A stretch of 31,795 bases of DNA from an uncultured Pseudomonadota bacterium (lineage in GTDB: Bacteria; Pseudomonadota; Gammaproteobacteria; Burkholderiales; SG8-39): positions 1 to 31,795 of the forward strand of contig CAIVVS010000031.1 in NCBI GenBank assembly GCA_903909415.1, written 5' to 3'. The notes under the pieces were generated by a model. The model searched no databases. It was not told the DNA's origin and saw nothing but the letters and a program-made list of their open reading frames with translations. Numbering within the stretch: position 1 is the stretch's first letter; each line of letters begins with the position of its first letter. Below are positions 8,422 through 18,320 of the stretch, in pieces. The translations under genes and the position numbers were made by a program.

Positions 8422-10807
8422 CAGGAGGCAGCCTTCCCGACAGCGCGGGCGCGCAACTCGTCCACCGACTTCAGTATCTGCTCGGGTGTAGCCGGCGCAT
8501 CCAGGCAAGGGCTGGCGACATATCCACCCGAGGCCGCAACGGCGTCGCGCACCGCATGGAACACCGACATGCCCAGCATCAGCGGCGGCTCGCCCACCGC
8601 CTTGGAGAGGTGCACGTTCTCCTCGGTGTTGCGGCCTGCCGCCCACAGGGACACACGGAAGTCCGCCGGGATGTCGCCCGCCACAGGAATCTTGTAGGTC
8701 GATGGCGCATGCGTGCGCAGCGCGCCACGCGCGTCCCACACCAGTTCCTCGGCGGTGAGCCAGCCCATGCCCTGCACGAAGCCGCCTTCCACTTGGCCGC
8801 GGTCCAGCGCCGGGTTCAGCGACTTGCCCACGTCCTGCAGGATGTCGGCGCGCAACAGGCGCATCTCGCCGGTGAGGGTGTCGATCGCCACCTCGGACAC
8901 GGCCGCGCCGTAGGAGTAGTAGTAGAACGGCTTGCCGCACAGCGTCCTGGGGTCGTAGCTGATGCCCGGTGTGCGGTAAAAGCCGGTGGCCGAGAGCGAC
9001 ACGCGCTTCATCCAGGCCATCTTCGCGAGTTCGCCGAAGGACAGCGACCCGGCAGCCTCCGACCCGCCGCCATGCACGCGTCCACCCTCGAATCGGACCG
9101 ACTCCTGGGCAACGCCCAACTGCTCCGCCGCCACCGCCGCCAGGCGCGACTTCAGCTCGCGGCAGGCCGCCATCGCCGCCATGCCGTTCAGGTCGCTGCC
9201 CGAGGACGCCGCGGTGGCCGAGGCGTTCGGCACCCGCGCGGTGTCGGAAGCCGTGATCCGTACCCGGCCGATGTCGATGCCGAATTCGTGCGCCACCACC
9301 TGCGCAACCTTGGTGAACAGGCCCTGGCCCATCTCGGTGCCGCCGTGGTTCAGCATCACCGTGCCGTCGGTGTAGATGTGCACCAGCGCGCCGGCCTGGT
9401 TGAGCATGGTGCTGGTGAAGGAGATGCCGAACTTCAGCGGCGTGAGCGCGATGCCGCGCTTGATCACCGGGCTGCCGGCGTTCCAGCGCCGGATCGCCTC
9501 GCGCCGCGCGGCGTAGTCGGACGTACGTTCCAGTTCGGCCACCATTTCGTGCATCACGAAGTCGGTGACCTTCTGGCGGTAGGGCGCCTCGTCGCGCACG
9601 CCCGGCACGTAGAAGTTGCGCTTGCGCACTTCCAGCGGGTCCAGGCCGAGGTGGCGCGCCACCTCGTCGATCACGTTCTCCGTCGCCATCATCCCCTGCG
9701 GCCCGCCGAAGCCGCGGAACGCCGTGGCGGACTGCATGTTGGTCTTGCAGCGGTGCGAGACGATGCGCACGTTGGCGAGGAAGTAGCAGTTGTCCGCGTG
9801 CATCATGGCGCGGTCGTTCACCGGCCCCGACAGGTCGGCGGAGATGCCGCAGCGCGAGGCCAGCACCATGTCCAGCGCGGTGATCACGCCCTCGTCGGTG
9901 AAACCGGCCTGCCAGTCGACGCGGAAGTCGTGGCGCTTGCCGGTGACCATCATGTCGTCGTCGCGATCCAGCCGGTACTTCACCGGATGGCCGGTGGCCT
10001 GCGCGAGCACGGCGGCGATGCAGGCCGGCGGCGCCGCCTGCGTCTCCTTGCCGCCGAAGCCGCCGCCCATGCGGCGGCACTCGACCGACACCTTGTGCGC
10101 ATCCACCCCCAGCGCGTGCGCGACCAGCAGCTGTGCCTCGCCGGGATGCTGGTTGGAGCTGTGCACCAGCATCTGGCCGTCCTCGCCGGGAATCGCATAG
10201 GCGACCTGGCCCTCGAGGTAGAACTGCTCCTGCCCGCCGATCTGCAGCCTGCCCGACAGCCGGTGAGGCGCGGCAGCCAGTGCGGCGGTCGCATCCCCGC
10301 GCTCCAAGGTGCGGGTCGGCAGCACGAAGGCGCCGGCCGCCAGCGCCGCGTCGATGTCCAGTATGGCGGGCAGGTCCTGGTACTCGACCTTCGCGAGACG
10401 CGCGGCGCGGCGTGCCTGGTCCACGGTCCGCGCAGCGACGGCAAACACGGGCTGGCCCAGGTACTCCACGGTGCCCGATGCCAGCAGCGGCTCGTCCTTC
10501 AGCACCGGCCCGACATTGTTCTCCCCGCGCAGGTCCGCGGCGGTGAGCACCGCCACCACGCCGGGCGCGGCGCGCACCGCCGACAGGTCCATGGCGACGA
10601 TGCGCGCATGCGCGCGCGCCGACAGGCCGCAGGCGGCGTGCAGCGTGCCGCGCAGCTCGAGGATGTCGTCGGTGTAGGCCGCGGCGCCGCTGACATGCAG
10701 GTGCGCGCTGTCGTGGCGCACCGCTTCTCCAATGCTGCCCTGCGCGACGCTGCCCTGCGCGACGCCGCCCTGCGCCGCGGCACCCGGTTCCGTGGTCGTG
10801 CCCGCGT

Positions 10808-10811
<4 letters not shown>
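8421..10811 (-). CDS. xdhB: Xanthine dehydrogenase molybdopterin-binding (large) subunit
   Basis: 796-residue Moco subunit that hydroxylates hypoxanthine and xanthine to urate. Landmarks are the substrate-channel Glu near 200 (EQFYLEGQ), the Moco-binding GGGFGGKE (about 249-256), [10 protein letters not shown] (about 365-374), and the catalytic base Glu741 in [11 protein letters not shown] near the C terminus. The length matches bacterial XdhB. A long open frame runs through xdhA on this strand, but the true start is GTG at 10811, overlapping the xdhA stop as GTGA (10808-10811). The first ~28 residues carry a low-complexity [10 protein letters not shown] linker from a 15-base tandem repeat. 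Partner of XdhA in an (AB)2 enzyme. Confidence 0.97.
10734..10778. repeat. 15-base tandem repeat in xdhB N-terminal linker
   Basis: Three consecutive 15-base units (GCTGCCCTGCGCGAC; the third differs at three positions) at 10734-10748, 10749-10763 and 10764-10778. The length is a multiple of three, so the copies encode repeated five-residue units ([10 protein letters not shown]) in the flexible segment before the first conserved XdhB residues. Unit number could vary by slippage without breaking the frame. Confidence 0.85.
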
Positions 10812-12385
<1,574 letters not shown>

Positions 12386-12569
12386 CGTGCTGCAAACCTG
12401 TTTGGGATCAGTGGGTTGGTACGAATCTGCGGCGCGTCGATGTTCTGCCGGGGTAAGCGCTTTGTCAACGCGACACCACCGCCCCGCGTCGCGCCGACGT
12501 GGGAAGCCCGACGGCAGGCTGCCTTCACGCCCGCAGCAACGACTGCGCCGGAACGGCGCGCGCGGCGTC

Positions 12570-12585
12570 TGGCACCGTAATTGCT
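12570..12585 (+). promoter_or_regulatory. Sigma-54 (-24/-12) promoter of binding-protein gene 1
   Basis: TGGCAC-CGTAA-TTGCT: invariant GG at 12571-12572 and GC at 12583-12584 separated by exactly ten bases, matching the RpoN consensus TGGCACG-N4-TTGCW at all core positions except the seventh base. It lies 61 bases before the ATG at 12647, inside an intergenic region and in the right orientation. Transcription would start near 12596. RpoN promoters need an enhancer-binding activator (for example NtrC under nitrogen limitation). I could not identify a clear activator palindrome. Confidence 0.85.
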
Positions 12586-12646
12586 AAATCCCCGGACAGC
12601 CGTGCCGGGCCCGGCATTGCGAACCACGATGAACCAAGGAGCGACC

Positions 12647-13714
12647 ATGTCCCCGCATTCCACGCCGAGGTCCAAGCCCCGCCGTTCCGCCCTGCGCGCC
12701 GTCGCCGCAGGCTGCGCCGCCGCCTGCGCGCTGGCCTTCCTCCCGGCCGCGCAGGCCCAGGAGGTGACCAAGATCCGCTACACGCTGGACTGGCGCTTCG
12801 AGGGGCCGGCCACGCCCTTCCTGATGGCCGCCGCGAAGGGGTACTACAAGGACGAGAAGCTCGACGTGACCATCGATGCAGGCACCGGCTCGCCGGCGGG
12901 CATCAACCGCGTCGCCACGGGCACCCACGACATCGGGCTGGGCGACATCACCTCGCTGTTCGAGTTCTACTCGAACAACCAGCAGAACCCGTCGGCACGC
13001 ATCCAGGCGATCTACGTCCTGTACGAGCAGTCCCCGGCGATGGCCTTCGCCCTCAAGAAGTCCGGCATCAAGTCGCCCAAGGACCTCGAGGGCAAGACCC
13101 TGGGCGCGCCGGTGTTCGACGGCGGGCGCAAGGCCTTCCCGATCTTCGCCAAGGCGGTCGGCATCGACATGGGCAAGATCAAGTGGCAGACCATGGAGCC
13201 GGCCCTGCGCGAGACCATGCTGGTGCGCGGCGAGGTGGACGCGATCACCGGCTTCCATTTCAGCGGCCTGCTGTCGCTCAACGCACGCGGCGTGAAGGAC
13301 GAGGACGTGGTGATGTTCAAGTACACCGACTACAAGGTGCCGCTCTACGGCAACGTGATCTTCGCCAGCCCCAGGTTCATCGCCGAGAAGCCCCAGGCCG
13401 TGGCCGGGTTCCTGCGCGCCACCAACAAGGCGATCAAGGAAACCATCGCCGACCCGGCCGCCGCGATCAAGTACCTGAAGCAGCGCGACCCGGTGATCAA
13501 CGAGGAAATCGAGCTGCGCCGCCTCAAGCTGGCGCTGGACGGCTACATCGCCACCCCCGGGGCGAAGTCCAACGGGCTGGGCGGCTTCAACAAGCTGCGC
13601 CTGGAGCAGGGCCTGGAATCCGTGATGTGGGGCTTCGGGCTGAAGAACGCGGTCAACCTGGACTGGATGATCAACTCCTCCTTCCTGCCCCCGGCCGCCG
13701 ACCGGCGCATCTGA
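12647..13714 (+). CDS. NMT1/THI5-like ABC transporter substrate-binding protein (1)
   Basis: 355-residue periplasmic protein. The signal peptide runs to about residue 38 (hydrophobic core AAGCAAACALAFLPAAQAQ, cleavage after AQA). The mature protein begins with the conserved TKIRYTLDWRFEG motif shared by all three paralogs here, the position where NMT1/THI5 family members bind the pyrimidine-like ligand. A second shared block is ALRETMLVRGEVDAITGF. The open frame extends upstream, but ATG 12647 is fixed by AAGGAG at 12636-12641 and by the signal peptide. It has a sigma-54 promoter upstream and a Rieske oxygenase downstream. There is no ATPase or permease beside it, so it must share one (minus-strand set at 2541-4156 or plus-strand set at 16185-17762). 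Ligand unknown; a pyrimidine- or purine-like compound is likely. Confidence 0.93.
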   Translation: MSPHSTPRSKPRRSALRAVAAGCAAACALAFLPAAQAQEVTKIRYTLDWRFEGPATPFLMAAAKGYYKDEKLDVTIDAGTGSPAGINRVATGTHDIGLGDITSLFEFYSNNQQNPSARIQAIYVLYEQSPAMAFALKKSGIKSPKDLEGKTLGAPVFDGGRKAFPIFAKAVGIDMGKIKWQTMEPALRETMLVRGEVDAITGFHFSGLLSLNARGVKDEDVVMFKYTDYKVPLYGNVIFASPRFIAEKPQAVAGFLRATNKAIKETIADPAAAIKYLKQRDPVINEEIELRRLKLALDGYIATPGAKSNGLGGFNKLRLEQGLESVMWGFGLKNAVNLDWMINSSFLPPAADRRI

Positions 13715-13726
13715 GCCGCGCGTGCC

Positions 13727-13760
13727 GCCGGGTCCCGGATGCATCCCTCCGGGGCCCGGC
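13727..13760 (+). other. Strong hairpin after binding-protein gene 1
   Basis: A 12-base arm (13727-13738) pairs with 13749-13760 with one G-U wobble and a ten-base loop, starting 13 bases after the stop at 13714 and ending 12 bases before the Rieske ATG. No T-run, so probably a 3'-end stabiliser or partial attenuator that keeps the binding-protein mRNA more abundant than the downstream gene. Confidence 0.6.
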
Positions 13761-13772
13761 AGCGCGCCTGAC

Positions 13773-14819
13773 ATGTACGTCCGCAACCAGTGGTATCCCG
13801 CGGCGGCCGGCACCGAACTCGGTGACGGCCTGCTCGCGCGCAGGCTGCTCGACCAGCCGCTGGTGGTCTACCGCACGGGTGCCGGCGCGCCGGTGGTGCT
13901 GGCCGACCGCTGCCCGCACCGCTTCGCGCCCCTGTCCATGGGCACGCGCCACGGCGACGGCATCGAGTGCGGCTACCACGGCATGCGTTTCGGGCCGGAC
14001 GGCGCCTGCACCCACGTGCCGGGCCAGGACCGCATCCCGCCCGGGGCCTGCGTGCGCGCCTATCCCGCCGTCGAGCGGTACGGCCTGGTGTGGGTTTGGA
14101 TGGGAGAGCCGGCGCGCGCCGATGCCGCACGGCTGCCCGACATCCCGCAGTACGGCCAGCCCGGCTGGACCGTCTCCGCGGGCTACTCGCGCTTCGGGGC
14201 GAACTTCCAGAACATCACCGACAACCTGATCGACCCGGCGCACACGTCCTTCGTCCACAAGCGCACCATAGGCAGCGCCTCCGGCGGGGACGTGCCGATC
14301 ATGACCTCGGAGCGCGGCGACACCGTGACGGCCGGGCGCTGGGTGGATGCCTCGCCGCCGGTCCCGCTGGTGGAGCGCTTCCTGCCCGGCGCCTTCGCCG
14401 CCAGCGGCGGACTGGTGGACCGATGGCAGTTCTACTCGGTCACCGCGCCCTGCGTGGCCTGGGTGGACTTCGGCGCGATGCCGGCCGGCCGGCCGCATAC
14501 TGCGGCGGAACAGGCTGCGGCTCCGTTCCGCGTGCTGTCCTACGGGATGCTGGCCCCGGAGACGGCCCATTCCACGCCCTACTTCTGGTTCCAACTGCGC
14601 AACGTCGCCGTCGGCGACGCGCAGGTCACCGCCGAGTTCGAGCGCCTCTACGACCTGACCTTCGAGGAGGACAGGGTGCTGCTGGAGGCGATCGAGGCGG
14701 CGGAAACCGCCCAGCCGGGCATGCAGCCGGTGCGCATCGCCAGCGACGCCGGGCTCACCCGGCTGCGGCGCATGGTTGCCCGGCTGGTCGAGCAGGAGCA
14801 AGGCGACCCCGCGCCCTGA
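13773..14819 (+). CDS. Rieske non-heme iron oxygenase, vanillate O-demethylase (VanA)-like
   Basis: 348 residues. N-terminal Rieske [2Fe-2S] domain with Cys47-X-His49 (DRCPHRFAPL) and Cys66-X2-His69 (ECGYHGMRF). The C-terminal catalytic domain has mononuclear iron ligands in NITDNLIDPAHTSFVH (His157, His162; Asp further on or in the DNLID segment). The N-terminus MYVRNQWYPAA is typical of VanA-type O- or N-demethylases and hydroxylases. Start at ATG 13773; earlier in-frame residues are proline/glycine-rich and fall within the hairpin. The family needs a ferredoxin reductase such as VanB, and none is in the window. It follows binding protein 1 in what looks like one transcript, so it may oxidise or demethylate the imported compound, for instance an N- or O-methylated heterocycle (inference). 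Confidence 0.9.
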   Translation: MYVRNQWYPAAAGTELGDGLLARRLLDQPLVVYRTGAGAPVVLADRCPHRFAPLSMGTRHGDGIECGYHGMRFGPDGACTHVPGQDRIPPGACVRAYPAVERYGLVWVWMGEPARADAARLPDIPQYGQPGWTVSAGYSRFGANFQNITDNLIDPAHTSFVHKRTIGSASGGDVPIMTSERGDTVTAGRWVDASPPVPLVERFLPGAFAASGGLVDRWQFYSVTAPCVAWVDFGAMPAGRPHTAAEQAAAPFRVLSYGMLAPETAHSTPYFWFQLRNVAVGDAQVTAEFERLYDLTFEEDRVLLEAIEAAETAQPGMQPVRIASDAGLTRLRRMVARLVEQEQGDPAP

Positions 14820-14911
14820 CGCCGGATGGCTCGCCGGGGCACGCGTGCCGCGCACCAAACCATGCACCGGACACCGCCTGTCCCGGCCCGCCCGCCCCCC
14901 GTCCGGCCTCG

Positions 14912-14927
14912 TGGCACGGCCCTTGCT
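14912..14927 (+). promoter_or_regulatory. Sigma-54 (-24/-12) promoter of binding-protein gene 2
   Basis: TGGCACG-GCCC-TTGCT is a perfect match to the RpoN consensus, with GG at 14913-14914 and GC at 14925-14926 ten bases apart. It is intergenic and 84 bases before the ATG at 15011, with a predicted start near 14938. It drives binding protein 2 and probably the ATPase, permease and deaminase genes that follow. Confidence 0.9.
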
Positions 14928-15010
14928 GCTGCGTAGCATCATGAGCCCCCCCTTTCAACCGCCTATTCGCGGATAATCCCCGGGCTCATTCGCCCGAGGA
15001 GGCCCAAGCC

Positions 15011-16066
15011 ATGTCGATGATCCGCAATGTCAGAACCACCGTGTCAGCACTCACCATGCTGGTGCTGGGGGCGCTCGCTTTCGGTGCGCACGCCCAGACC
15101 CAGCCGCTGACCAAGGTCCGGTTCATCCTGGATTGGCGCTTCGAGGGCCCGTCGGCGCTGTTCCTCCTGCCCAAGGCGAAGAAGTACTTCGAGCAGGAAG
15201 GCCTTGACGTCACCATCGATGCCGGCACCGGTTCCGGCGCCGCGGTCACGCGCGTGGCCTCGGGGGCCTATGACATGGGCTTCCCGGACATCAGCGCCAT
15301 GATCGAGTTCCTGGCCAACAACCAGGGCAACCCCGGCGCGCGCATGCAGGCCGTGTACATGGTGTACGACGCCACTCCGGCCGCCGTGATGGCGCTGAAG
15401 AAGTCAGGCATCACCAAGCCCTCGGACCTGAACGGCAAGAAGCTGGGCGCGCCGGTGTTCGATGCCGGGCGCAAGGCCTTCCCGATCTTCGTCAAGGCGA
15501 ACAACCTGAACGAGAAGTCCATCGCCTGGACCTCGATGGACCCGCCGCTGCGCGAGACCATGCTGGTGCGCGGCGACGTCGACGCGATCACCGGCTTCAC
15601 CTTCACCAGCATGTTCAACCTGAACCGCGCCGGCATCAAGGACGAGGACATCGTCGTGCTGCGCTACCTCGACCACGGCGCCAAGCTGTACGGCAACTCG
15701 GTGGTGGTGAGCCAGCGCTTCATCGACGCGAACCCGAAGGCGGTGGCCGGCTTCCTGCGCGCCCTGACCCGCGGGATCAGGGACGTGATCGCCGACCCGG
15801 CGGGCGCCATCCAGTACGTGCGCGAGCGCGACCAGCTGATCGACGTGCCGCTCGAGCAGCGACGCATCCAGATGGCCATCCGCGACGCGATCGCCACGCC
15901 GGAGTTCCGCTCCAACGGCATAGGCGCGATCAACAAGCTGCGTTTCGAGGACACCGTCGCCCAGGTGGTCACCGCCTTCAACCTCAAGGCCACCCCCAAC
16001 GTCGACGCCCTGTTCAACTCCAGCTTCCTGCCCAGCAGGTCGGAGCGGCAGGTGTTTTCGAAGTGA
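15011..16066 (+). CDS. NMT1/THI5-like ABC transporter substrate-binding protein (2)
   Basis: 351-residue periplasmic protein. Signal peptide about 1-29 (VSALTMLVLGALAFGAHA, cleavage after AHA). The mature domain begins TKVRFILDWRFEG and carries PLRETMLVRGDVDAITGF. It is a clear paralog of the proteins at 12647 and 19426 along their whole length. ATG 15011 is supported by GAGGAGG at 14996-15002. This is the only one of the three followed by its own ATPase (16185) and permease (16986). The 118-base gap before the ATPase holds two hairpins, suggesting higher expression of the binding protein than of the membrane parts. Ligand unknown. Confidence 0.93.
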   Translation: MSMIRNVRTTVSALTMLVLGALAFGAHAQTQPLTKVRFILDWRFEGPSALFLLPKAKKYFEQEGLDVTIDAGTGSGAAVTRVASGAYDMGFPDISAMIEFLANNQGNPGARMQAVYMVYDATPAAVMALKKSGITKPSDLNGKKLGAPVFDAGRKAFPIFVKANNLNEKSIAWTSMDPPLRETMLVRGDVDAITGFTFTSMFNLNRAGIKDEDIVVLRYLDHGAKLYGNSVVVSQRFIDANPKAVAGFLRALTRGIRDVIADPAGAIQYVRERDQLIDVPLEQRRIQMAIRDAIATPEFRSNGIGAINKLRFEDTVAQVVTAFNLKATPNVDALFNSSFLPSRSERQVFSK

Positions 16067-16067
16067 G

Positions 16068-16091
16068 GTTCGCGAGTTGAATCTCGCGAAC
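16068..16091 (+). other. Hairpin 1 after binding-protein gene 2
   Basis: Perfect 9-bp inverted repeat GTTCGCGAG / CTCGCGAAC with a six-base loop (16077-16082), directly after the stop codon at 16066. No T-run. Likely protects the upstream message from 3' exonucleases. Confidence 0.65.
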
Positions 16092-16117
16092 TGAGTCCAG
16101 CAAGGCAAGCGCAGCGC

Positions 16118-16137
16118 CCCCGTCCGCGAGGACGGGG
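16118..16137 (+). other. Hairpin 2 ahead of ABC ATPase gene
   Basis: Perfect 8-bp inverted repeat CCCCGTCC / GGACGGGG with the tetraloop GCGA (16126-16129, a stable GNRA loop). It is the second stem in the same intercistronic gap. It lacks a T-run, so read-through into the ATPase gene is expected. Confidence 0.65.
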
Positions 16138-16184
16138 CCACATCCTGACCACGCACACCGATCGCCTAGAAGGAATTGCCCGGA

Positions 16185-16967
16185 ATGGCCAACGCATTCG
16201 TTGAGTTCGACAAGGTCTACCTCGCCTACGACGACACCGGCAACGCCATCGAGGACGTCACCCTCAACATGCAGGAGGGGGAGTTCATCGCCATCGTCGG
16301 CCCCTCCGGGTGCGGCAAGTCCACCTTCATGAAGCTGGTGTCGGGCCTGCGCCCGCCGAACCAGGGCCACGTGCTGGTGGCAGGCCGCGAGGTCTCGGGG
16401 CCGCTCAAGATCGTCGGAATGGCGTTCCAGAACGCCACGCTGCTGCCCTGGCGCACGACCATAGACAACGTGCTGCTCCCTCTGGAGATCGTCGAGCCTT
16501 ACCGCTCCAACTTCAAGAAGAACTACGACGAGTACCGCGCCCGCGCCGAGGCGCTGCTCAAGACCGTCGGCCTGGCCGGCAACGAGGAGAAATTCCCCTG
16601 GCAGCTGTCGGGCGGCATGCAGCAGCGCGCCTCGATCTGCCGCGCGCTGGTGCACGAGCCCAAGCTGCTGCTGCTGGACGAGCCCTTCGCCGCGCTCGAC
16701 GCCTTCACCCGCGAGGAGCTGTGGTGCGTGCTGCGCGACCTGTGGGCGCTGCAGAAGTTCACCGTGGTGCTGGTGACCCACGACCTGCGCGAGGCGACCT
16801 TCCTCGCCGACACCGTGTACGTGATGAGCAAGCGCCCCGGCAGGATCCTCCTGCGCCGGGAAGTGGACCTGCCGCGCCCGCGCGAGCTGGAGGAGACCTA
16901 CACCGACCGCTTCACGTCCATCGTCCACGAACTGCGCAGCCTGATCGGCGCGGTCCGCAAGACCTGA
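16185..16967 (+). CDS. ABC transporter ATP-binding protein, SsuB/TauB type (2)
   Basis: 260-residue ATPase energising the importer with the permease at 16986. Walker A GPSGCGKST, Q-loop MAFQNATLLPW, signature LSGGMQQRASICRAL, Walker B LLLLDEPFAALD and switch LVTHDLREA are all intact. An in-frame TTG at 16176 exists, but it sits directly against AGGA; ATG 16185 gives a sensible spacing and the usual N-terminus. Only 18 bases separate it from the permease. It is a separate paralog from the minus-strand ATPase at 3344-4156, so the locus carries two transport cores of the same type. Confidence 0.94.
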   Translation: MANAFVEFDKVYLAYDDTGNAIEDVTLNMQEGEFIAIVGPSGCGKSTFMKLVSGLRPPNQGHVLVAGREVSGPLKIVGMAFQNATLLPWRTTIDNVLLPLEIVEPYRSNFKKNYDEYRARAEALLKTVGLAGNEEKFPWQLSGGMQQRASICRALVHEPKLLLLDEPFAALDAFTREELWCVLRDLWALQKFTVVLVTHDLREATFLADTVYVMSKRPGRILLRREVDLPRPRELEETYTDRFTSIVHELRSLIGAVRKT

Positions 16968-16985
16968 GCAACACCGGAGAGCCAC

Positions 16986-17762
16986 ATGGCAACCAAGAAA
17001 TCCAAGATCGACAAGTGGGCACCCTGGCTGATGCTCACCGGCATCATCATCGTCTGGCAGGCGATCTGCACCGGGTTCAACGTGTCCGAGTTCATCTTTC
17101 CCGGGCCGTGGTCCATCGTGAAGTCGCTGGTCGAGTTCTGGGGCCCGATCCAGGGCCACGCCTGGCAGACCTACTGGACCACCATGGCCGGCTTCGGCAT
17201 CGGCATCGTGGTCGGGCTGCTGTTCGGCTTCATCATCGGGTCCTCGCGCTTCATGTACAACGCGCTGTACCCGCTGATGGTGGGCTTCAACTCCATCCCC
17301 AAGGCGGCCTTCGTGCCGATCCTGGTGGTCTGGTTCGGCATCGGCACGGTGCCGGCCATCCTGACCGCCTTCCTGATCTGCTTCTTCCCCATCGTGGTGA
17401 ACGTGGCCACGGGCCTGGCGACGCTGGAGCCCGAGCTCGAGGACGTGCTGCGCGCCCTGGGCGCGAGCCGCTTCGACGTGCTGTGGAAGGTCGGCCTGCC
17501 GCGCTCGCTGCCCTACTTCTTCGCCTCGCTCAAGGTCGCGATCACGCTGGCCTTCGTCGGCTCGGTGGTGTCCGAGACCGTGGCGGCCAACGAGGGCATC
17601 GGCTACCTGATGATGTCCGCCGGCTCGTCCATGCGCATGCCGCTGGTGTTCGCCGGCCTGATCGTGATCAGCGTGATGGCGATGGTGATGTACGAGCTGT
17701 TCGCGGTGCTCGAGAAGCGCATGACCGGCTGGGCCACGCGCGGCATGGACATGGGCCTCTGA
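16986..17762 (+). CDS. ABC transporter permease, SsuC/TauC type (2)
   Basis: 258 residues with about six membrane segments (for example WLMLTGIIIVWQAICTG and MAGFGIGIVVGLLFGFIIG). The ATPase-coupling loop is around LRALGASRFDVLWKVGLPRSLPY (about 158-180). The ATG has GGAGA about 5 bases upstream. It is the membrane partner of the ATPase at 16185 and probably of binding protein 2, and possibly also of proteins 1 and 3, which lack their own. The downstream deaminase begins 5 bases after its stop. Confidence 0.94.
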   Translation: MATKKSKIDKWAPWLMLTGIIIVWQAICTGFNVSEFIFPGPWSIVKSLVEFWGPIQGHAWQTYWTTMAGFGIGIVVGLLFGFIIGSSRFMYNALYPLMVGFNSIPKAAFVPILVVWFGIGTVPAILTAFLICFFPIVVNVATGLATLEPELEDVLRALGASRFDVLWKVGLPRSLPYFFASLKVAITLAFVGSVVSETVAANEGIGYLMMSAGSSMRMPLVFAGLIVISVMAMVMYELFAVLEKRMTGWATRGMDMGL

Positions 17763-17767
17763 GGCGC

Positions 17768-18265
17768 GTGGGCTCGCCGCTGCGCGAAGGCACGCCCGGG
17801 CCCGAGGACGACGCCTGGCTGCGCCGGGCTATCGCCCTGGCGCAGGGCTCGCGCGACGCCGGGCGCCATCCCTTCGGCTCGCTGGTGGTGCTGGACGGCA
17901 AGGTGGTCGCCGAGTCGCAGAGCCTCAAGAGCCGTGACCGCGATGCGACCGGCCACTCCGAAATGACCGCGCTGCGCGCGGCCTCGGCGCTGCACCCGCC
18001 GGAAGTGCTGGCACGCGCGACGCTGTACGCGAGCACCGAGCCCTGCGCGATGTGCGCCGGCGGCACCTACTGGACCGGCATCGGGCGCCTGGTGTACGGC
18101 TTTTCCGAGCGCGGCCTGAAGGCGCTCACCGGCGCGCACACCTGGAACCCGACCTTGGACCTGCCCTGCCGCGAGGTGTTCGCGCGCGGCCAGCGCCCGA
18201 TCGAGGTGATAGGGCCGCACCTGGAAACCGAGGCGGCCAAGCCCCACGACGGTTTCTGGGGCTGA
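17768..18265 (+). CDS. CDA-fold nucleobase/nucleoside deaminase
   Basis: 165-residue cytidine/deoxycytidylate-deaminase-fold zinc enzyme. The catalytic motif is His63-X-Glu65 (TGHSEMTAL) and the zinc cysteines are Cys93/Cys96 (STEPCAMCAGG). Related members include the CDA-type guanine deaminase of Gram-positives and TadA, but TadA is usually encoded elsewhere and the tail here (HTWNPTLDLPCREVF) is not TadA-like. Start: no ATG is available before the domain; GTG 17768 fits, 5 bases after the permease stop with GAGG overlapping that stop. It is encoded with the importer, so it probably deaminates the imported amino-heterocycle. It is unrelated in fold to the GuaD at 4265. Substrate unproven. 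Confidence 0.88.
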   Translation: MGSPLREGTPGPEDDAWLRRAIALAQGSRDAGRHPFGSLVVLDGKVVAESQSLKSRDRDATGHSEMTALRAASALHPPEVLARATLYASTEPCAMCAGGTYWTGIGRLVYGFSERGLKALTGAHTWNPTLDLPCREVFARGQRPIEVIGPHLETEAAKPHDGFWG

Positions 18266-18269
18266 CCAC

Positions 18270-18314
18270 GGCCCGCAGGGCCGCCGGGCTCCGCGCCTGG
18301 CCTGCCGGCGGGCC
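18270..18314. terminator. Possible bidirectional stem-loop between convergent genes
   Basis: GGCCCGC at 18270-18276 pairs with GCGGGCC at 18308-18314, with further interrupted pairing (CAGG/CCTG) inside. It lies in the 55-base gap between the deaminase (+) and the PuuE-like gene (-). No T-run, so it is only a weak terminator candidate. Confidence 0.3.
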
Positions 18315-18320
18315 TCCCGC

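Noticed and set aside
12386..12569. Sigma-54 promoter facing xdhA
   Set aside because: The only GC-N10-CC spacing on the minus strand lacks the TTGC and TGGCAC flanks, so it is treated as chance.
14840..14880. NtrC-type enhancer from two GCACC half-sites upstream of the 14912 promoter
   Set aside because: The half-sites are direct repeats, not the inverted arrangement of the NtrC site, so no activator site is claimed.
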